Of a stretch of 64,000 nt of DNA, positions 59,810-64,000 are shown in pieces. This DNA comes from an uncultured Lachnobacterium sp. (GTDB taxonomy: Bacteria > Bacillota > Clostridia > Lachnospirales > Lachnospiraceae), in the NCBI GenBank assembly GCA_900550545.1, contig URSS01000011.1, positions 4,006 to 68,005 on the forward strand. The letters run 5' to 3'. Below the pieces are notes generated by a model. That model saw only the letters and a program-made list of their open reading frames with translations, had not been told where the DNA came from and searched no databases. A program made the position numbers and the translations under genes. Each line of letters begins with the position of its first letter. The stretch's first letter is position 1.

Positions 59810-60286
59810 ATGAGAAATTGGAGCGTGCCTGTGGATTATAGCGGTGATTTATATCCAAAAATTCCATTTTATATGACATACCCGATGCAGAATATGTATC
59901 TGACGGAGATGGAATATGAGAAGGATATCGAGCGAATGAAAAATTACTATCCGGAAAAGACAAAAGATATCATGAAACTTGTGGAAGAACGACTGGATGA
60001 ACTTGCCTATGAAGGAAGCAGAATTTATGATGAAGAACCGGATCGGATGATGATCCAGATGGAAATTGACCGGCTGTATCAGAAATTAATAGAGCAGCAG
60101 GGGGAGCATAGTCAGGCGGTTCCATCTTATTTTGAGATGGTACCGATGGCGCTTGCGGGGCAGCAACACAGACCTTTGCATCAGGATTGCAGAGATGACT
60201 GGCTTTGCAGTATGGTAGGTGTATTGTTTGGAACAGAATTATACCGTAGACGTTGTCATCATCGCCGTTGCAGACGCTGGTGGTAA
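59810..60286 (+). CDS. small protein with YPEKTK...YEGSRIYDE motif and basic Cys/His tail
   Basis: This protein of about 150 residues has a core MKNYYPEKTKDIMKLVEERL, then LAYEGSRIYDEEPDRMM, a pattern I know only from uncharacterised Clostridia proteins (YP...V...CD.LEYEGS.MYDEYPD). The C-terminus is rich in Cys, His, Arg and Trp (CRDDWLC, then ELYRRRCHHRRCRRWW). The start is uncertain: ATG 59810 lacks a ribosome site, while GTG 59831 has GGAG seven bases upstream. Function unknown; the Cys/His/Arg tail recalls spore-coat-like small proteins, but this is a guess. Confidence 0.62.
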   Translation: MRNWSVPVDYSGDLYPKIPFYMTYPMQNMYLTEMEYEKDIERMKNYYPEKTKDIMKLVEERLDELAYEGSRIYDEEPDRMMIQMEIDRLYQKLIEQQGEHSQAVPSYFEMVPMALAGQQHRPLHQDCRDDWLCSMVGVLFGTELYRRRCHHRRCRRWW

Positions 60287-60300
60287 TAAATACAATAGAG

Positions 60301-60326
60301 ACAGTGCAAGGCGTGCCTTGCACTGT
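60301..60326 (+). promoter_or_regulatory. perfect 11-bp hairpin before large membrane protein gene
   Basis: ACAGTGCAAGG / CCTTGCACTGT with a four-base loop, followed directly by AAAGGAAAG, the next ribosome site, without a T run. It may end, stabilise or gate translation of the mRNA. Confidence 0.6.
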
Positions 60327-60343
60327 AAAGGAAAGACAGATCA

Positions 60344-62875
60344 ATGAATAAGAAAGTAATTAAACCGATTGTGCTTGTAGCACTTTTTTTCGTGGCGATT
60401 ATTATATTTAGCATAACAACAAATAAAGATAACCGTGATATGACTACGACAATGGCAAAGGCAACACTGCCGGTGATATATTTCCAGCAGGGGGACAATC
60501 AAATTAATGAATTGCATGGGTATGTCGACAAGATGGATGTCACACAGATGCGGGATTCCATTACACCTGTGGACGATACACGTATTCTTCCGGTTATTGT
60601 TCATACGTATGGGAAAAAAATCGATGCCATGCGATTTGAAATTCGCAGTATGGATGGACAAAGACTTGTAGCAAAAAGCAATGTGACCGATTACAAAACA
60701 TCTGGGAATAAGGTAACGGCAGACCTTATGATTCAGAATATTCTGGATGAAGATCAGGAATATATATTGATTGTAACGTTACAGTCTGACAAGAAGGAAA
60801 TTTATTATTATACCAGACTTATGCAGACAAATGACAGTTATGCAAAGGAATGTGTTGATTTTGCGTTGCAGTTTCATGACTACACGTTCCGGGATGATGC
60901 GGATACTTTTATTCCGAAGTATATGGATGCGGCCACCGGAGATGCGACGACGCTTCATTATGTAGATCTGACCTGTACATTAAAACAGATTACCTGGGCT
61001 GATTTGAAACCAAAACAAATTGGTGAGACAGTTGCTTCTATTAAAGAAATCAATACTTCTTATAATGTTGTTACGATTTCTTATGTGGCATCTTATGTAA
61101 ATGGTAAAGGTGAGACGGAATATTATAACGTAGAAGAATATTATCGTCTGCGTATGACAAGCAGCCGCATGTATGTCCTGAATTTTGAGCGCACGGCCAA
61201 CCAGATTTTCCGCGGAGAGAATAATTTTATTTCCGACGGAAGCAGTATACAGCTTGGAATAAGAGACGGACAGATTGAATATGCTATGAATGAGACAGGC
61301 ACGGTAGTTGCATTTGTTCAAGAAGGCGAACTGTGGTGTTTTGACCGAATTAACAAGAAAATCGTGCAGGTGTTCAGTTTTCGTGATTCGGAAGGTACGG
61401 ATATCCGGGATGATTGGGATCAGCATGATATCAAAATTGTACGTGTGGATGAGGCTGGCAGTGTGGACTTTGTGGTTTATGGATATATGAATCGTGGGGA
61501 TCACGAAGGACAGGTCGGCACAGCTGTATACCACTATGATGGACTGGTTCAGACGATGGAGGAGGAAGTATTTATTCCATCCACACAGTCTTATGAGATT
61601 CTAAAGGCCGAAATGGGGCAGCTGATGTACGTAAATGACAAAGGCAATTTATATCTCTTAATGGATGAAAAACTGTACCGTATCAATTTGACGACATTAA
61701 AGGAAAAAGTCATCGTTGAGGGGCTGAAAGAAAGTTGCTATCAGATTTCGCAGTCCAATCAGTACATTGCCTGGGTAGAGGCAAATCAGGAATATTCAAG
61801 CACGACGATCCATTTGATGAATTTACAGGATGAATCTGTATATGACATAAAAGAGAGTGAGGATATGTACTTGCAGCCGCTTGGATTTATCAACAATGAT
61901 TTTATCTATGGTGCTGCAAAGAAAAATAATGTAAATGTGGAAACTGCCGGAAATACTGTCTTCCCAATGAATTATTTGAAAATTATGTCAACTTCGCAGG
62001 ACAGTCATGAGATTGTGAAGAACTACAAACCGAAATCTGGAAAAGTAGAATCTATCAGTGTGCAGGATTATACCATTACCATTCAGCTTATGAAAAAAAG
62101 GAATGGACGCTATACAAGTGCAGGCGTGGATTCTATTATGAATCGTGCGGCGGATACAGAGACAAAAATCTCAGTAGGACAGACTGCTACAGACATTAAG
62201 CAGACACAGTATCAGCTGGTAATGAAAGCAACATTAAAGGCTTCGAGCATTAAAATGATCACGTCCAAATCCGTGTTGCTGGAAAAACCAAGGACATTGA
62301 CCTTCGATCAAAATGACAAGAACGAACGCTTTTATGTATATGAAAAAGGTGATGTGGTACTTGCAACGGATAACATTTCGGATGCGATTATTTGTGCAAA
62401 TGAGAATCTTGGTGTAGTTGTGGACAGCCAGCAGCAGTATATATGGATGCGGGCCCGCAAAGCTGCAAGGAATGCGTTTGCAAACATAAAGGTAAATGAG
62501 GCAGACAAAAATGCTTCTTCCGTGGTGCAGGCAGTGAGTGCAATGCTCACATATCATGGAAATGATGTCAGTGTAAAAACATTGATTGACTCCGGTGCAA
62601 CACCAAAACAGGTAATTGAAGACGAAATAAAGGATGCCGTGGTGCTGGATGTATCCGGCTGCAGTGTGGATGAAATTATCTTTTATGTGAGTGAGGGAAG
62701 TCCGGTATTTGCGATGACAGGAAATAACAGTGCAGTTCTTGTAACCGGATATTCTGCAAGTCATATTTATTATTATGACCCGGCAACACATACAACAAAA
62801 TCGAAAAGTTTCGATGAAGCAGATAAATGGTTTTCGGATGCAGGAAATATATTCTTCACATATCTGGAAAGATAA
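60344..62875 (+). CDS. large membrane-anchored protein, propeller-like middle and degenerate C39-like end
   Basis: This is an 843-residue protein. One N-terminal membrane helix (PIVLVALFFVAIIIFSI, about 6-23) is followed by a long extracytoplasmic part. Residues about 300-560 have repeated YVNDKGNLYLLMDEKLYRIN and EYAMNETGTVVAFVQEGELW type strands typical of a beta-propeller. The last 120 residues (from about 722) resemble a C39/papain-like cysteine peptidase fold (VVQAVSAMLTYHGNDVSVKT, then SPVFAMTGNNSAVLVTGY, then YYYDPATHTT), but the catalytic Cys (Ser725 region) and His are absent. It is probably a surface binding protein; no named family recognised. Confidence 0.65.
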   Translation: MNKKVIKPIVLVALFFVAIIIFSITTNKDNRDMTTTMAKATLPVIYFQQGDNQINELHGYVDKMDVTQMRDSITPVDDTRILPVIVHTYGKKIDAMRFEIRSMDGQRLVAKSNVTDYKTSGNKVTADLMIQNILDEDQEYILIVTLQSDKKEIYYYTRLMQTNDSYAKECVDFALQFHDYTFRDDADTFIPKYMDAATGDATTLHYVDLTCTLKQITWADLKPKQIGETVASIKEINTSYNVVTISYVASYVNGKGETEYYNVEEYYRLRMTSSRMYVLNFERTANQIFRGENNFISDGSSIQLGIRDGQIEYAMNETGTVVAFVQEGELWCFDRINKKIVQVFSFRDSEGTDIRDDWDQHDIKIVRVDEAGSVDFVVYGYMNRGDHEGQVGTAVYHYDGLVQTMEEEVFIPSTQSYEILKAEMGQLMYVNDKGNLYLLMDEKLYRINLTTLKEKVIVEGLKESCYQISQSNQYIAWVEANQEYSSTTIHLMNLQDESVYDIKESEDMYLQPLGFINNDFIYGAAKKNNVNVETAGNTVFPMNYLKIMSTSQDSHEIVKNYKPKSGKVESISVQDYTITIQLMKKRNGRYTSAGVDSIMNRAADTETKISVGQTATDIKQTQYQLVMKATLKASSIKMITSKSVLLEKPRTLTFDQNDKNERFYVYEKGDVVLATDNISDAIICANENLGVVVDSQQQYIWMRARKAARNAFANIKVNEADKNASSVVQAVSAMLTYHGNDVSVKTLIDSGATPKQVIEDEIKDAVVLDVSGCSVDEIIFYVSEGSPVFAMTGNNSAVLVTGYSASHIYYYDPATHTTKSKSFDEADKWFSDAGNIFFTYLER

Positions 62876-63018
62876 CTATTGTAAAAATAACCAATTCAAC
62901 CAGAGGTTTTATAGGGGATTCGTGAAACTTTAACAGAAATACAGTTGATACCTTGCAAATATATTGGAAGTGATATATATTTTTTTTGTGTGTTATACAT
63001 GTAAGAAAGGGAGAGCGT

Positions 63019-63273
63019 ATGAGTAAGAAAAATGTAATTGTTTCTAATGTGGCAAAGGAGCACGAGAATCCAATTGCTGAACTTGTTCAGGTTGCATGTA
63101 AGTTTGACAGTGATATTACATTAGAAAGTGATAATCGACGCATCAATGCAAAAAGCATTATGGGAATTATGGCTTTCAATCCGTCAGATGGAATGTCAGT
63201 TGATATTGTGACAGAAGGATCTGATGAGCAGGAAGCACTAGTTGCAATGGAGAAGTTTTTAGTTTGTGAGTAA
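63019..63273 (+). CDS. HPr-like phosphocarrier protein with altered active-site loop
   Basis: This 84-residue protein aligns without gaps to HPr: the regulatory Ser46 helix NAKSIMGIM is intact, but the His15 loop GLHARPA reads KEHENPIA, so His is kept while the phosphate-stabilising Arg17 is Asn and neighbours are acidic. It may accept phosphate from EI poorly and act instead through Ser46-P, like Crh, in carbon control with CcpA. ATG 63019 follows AAAGGGAG at 63006-63013. No EI or other PTS gene is nearby. Confidence 0.85.
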   Translation: MSKKNVIVSNVAKEHENPIAELVQVACKFDSDITLESDNRRINAKSIMGIMAFNPSDGMSVDIVTEGSDEQEALVAMEKFLVCE

Positions 63274-63297
63274 TTGTTCGTTTAGGAGGAAAGCATT

Positions 63298-63792
63298 ATG
63301 CAGAACAAAAAAGTAAACAAGGCAAGTACAGATGTAAAATTAACAAAGGCTCCAGACGTAAAGGCTGAAGTAAAGGAGTCTGTAAAAGACGCTGCTAAGA
63401 AAGTTGAGACTGTAGCTGAAACTACTGTAAAGAAAGCTGAAGCTGCCGCTGAGACAACAGCAAAGAAGGTAGAGGAAAAAGCCGAGACCGTAGCAAAGAA
63501 GGCAGAGGCAAAGGCTGAGACTGCCACAAAGAAAGTAGAGAAAGCAAAGGCAACTGTTAAGAAAGCCGCAAAGAAAACGGTTAAGGAGCCAGCAAAGACC
63601 GAGTTTATCGTCGAGTTCCAGGGAAATGCAGCAAGTGTTGCAAATCTTGAGGACAAGGTTAAGGCTCAGTTTGTTGCAGAAGGCCATAGAGCAGGATGCA
63701 TCAAGACTTTAAATATTTACATAAAGCCAGAAGATTATAAAGCATATTATGTGATTAATGATAAGTTCACAGGATCCGTTGATTTATTCTAA
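63298..63792 (+). CDS. DUF6465 family protein with Lys/Ala/Glu repeat N-terminus
   Basis: This is a 164-residue protein. Residues about 15-98 are Lys/Ala/Glu/Thr repeats (AETTVKKAEAAAETTAKKVE type, with period of about 11), like histone-H1-like or long amphipathic helices. The last 64 residues form a compact domain (EFIVEFQGNAASVANLEDKV, then TLNIYIKPEDYKAYYVINDK) that matches the DUF6465 family of Lachnospiraceae. The function is unknown; the basic helix could bind DNA, RNA or wall polymer. GGAGG precedes the ATG, 24 bases after the HPr-like gene, and a strong terminator follows. Confidence 0.85.
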   Translation: MQNKKVNKASTDVKLTKAPDVKAEVKESVKDAAKKVETVAETTVKKAEAAAETTAKKVEEKAETVAKKAEAKAETATKKVEKAKATVKKAAKKTVKEPAKTEFIVEFQGNAASVANLEDKVKAQFVAEGHRAGCIKTLNIYIKPEDYKAYYVINDKFTGSVDLF

Positions 63793-63815
63793 TATCATAC
63801 ATGGATAAATAAAAG

Positions 63816-63859
63816 AAAGCATCGATTAGAACCGAAAGATTTTAATCGATGCTTTTTTT
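63816..63859 (+). terminator. Rho-independent terminator of HPr-like/DUF6465 unit
   Basis: AAAGCATCGATT / AATCGATGCTTT stem with an 18-base loop, followed by a T run. Confidence 0.9.
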
Positions 63860-63914
63860 GCTGTATAGAAAGTTCCTTTGAAATCCCCTGTACAGCAAAA
63901 GCAAGTTTGAAAAT

Positions 63915-63938
63915 AAAAAAGAAACCATAAATGGTTTC
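63915..63938 (-). terminator. Rho-independent terminator of tRNA-Gly (minus strand)
   Basis: On the minus strand, GAAACCAT / ATGGTTTC stem followed by TTTTTT (complement of 63915-63920). Confidence 0.8.
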
Positions 63939-63945
63939 TTGAAAG

Positions 63946-64000
63946 AGCGGGTGATGGGAATCGAACCCACGTATCCAGCTTGGAAGGCTGGTGTTCTACC
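63946..64000 (-). tRNA. tRNA-Gly (anticodon TCC), 5' part beyond window
   Basis: Read on the minus strand, the segment gives a D-arm end (GGTAGAACA), an anticodon stem-loop CCAGC-CTTCCAA-GCTGG with anticodon TCC, a variable loop, a T-arm GTGGG-TTCGATT-CCCAT and an acceptor strand CACCCGC plus T discriminator. The acceptor 5' strand lies past base 64000. The CCA end is not encoded. Confidence 0.93.

Noticed and set aside
63282..63656. Long Ala/Phe/Ser-rich frame on the minus strand
   Set aside because: It is the complement of the Lys/Ala/Glu repeat region of the DUF6465 gene; repeats of AAG/GCA codons keep the other strand open by chance.

Overview
The window reads as a chromosomal segment from a low-to-medium GC Firmicute of the family Lachnospiraceae, most like a Roseburia/Agathobacter-type gut commensal. 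Supporting this are AGGAGG-type ribosome sites, TTGACA/TATAAT promoters, hpf, ddl-murF, hemZ, hisS-aspS and mutS2 genes of clostridial type, DUF6465 and DUF3737 proteins, and above all a beta-mannan utilisation locus of the kind described in Roseburia intestinalis. The genus is inference; no rRNA is present.

Layout. 1-5.6 kb: a truncated von Willebrand A protein, an AAA-ATPase/PD-(D/E)XK protein, a SigV-like ECF sigma factor with its RsiV-like anti-sigma factor, and the ribosome hibernation factor. 5.8-20.3 kb: housekeeping genes on the plus strand (ddl, murF, cyclophilin, GNAT, rel, an MBL-fold hydrolase, hemZ, an arginase-fold protein, hisS, aspS, an unknown membrane-anchored protein). 20.4-24.9 kb: a minus-strand operon mutS2-response regulator-histidine kinase. 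25.1-28.8 kb: an HtrA-like protein that has lost catalytic residues, a YhaM-like nuclease and an RlmD-type methyltransferase. 29.0-36.2 kb: an accessory-looking block with a Fic protein lacking the motif histidine, KtrB/KtrA potassium uptake genes, a membrane-tethered LysR-effector-like protein, KdpD and KdpE, but no KdpFABC pump. 36.2-39.1 kb: a GH32 enzyme between two gene stumps (a probable sugar-ABC permease tail and a fructokinase tail), then a DUF4422 glycosyltransferase-like protein; this looks like an eroded sucrose/fructan operon.

39.2-57.6 kb is the beta-mannan/mannooligosaccharide locus. An ABC transporter (lipoprotein binding protein and two permeases) imports oligosaccharides. 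A GH36 alpha-galactosidase and two SGNH acetylesterases (CE17 and CE2 types) remove side groups. A mannobiose 2-epimerase and two GH130 phosphorylases convert the backbone to mannose-1-phosphate plus glucose or shorter mannan. A phosphomannomutase/phosphoglucomutase and mannose-6-phosphate isomerase take the product to fructose-6-phosphate. A LacI and an AraC regulator are present. A direct repeat just upstream of the binding-protein promoter is a good AraC-site candidate, and a roughly 200-bp inverted-repeat-bounded element sits between araC and the transporter. No mannanase is in the window.

57.7-63.8 kb: envelope-type and unknown proteins (polysaccharide deacetylase, DUF3737, SH3 domain, a small Cys/His/Arg-tailed protein, an 843-residue membrane protein with a degenerate C39-like end), an HPr-like protein with an altered active-site loop, and a DUF6465 protein. 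The window ends inside a minus-strand tRNA-Gly(TCC). Function calls come from motif recognition by eye; no database search was possible.
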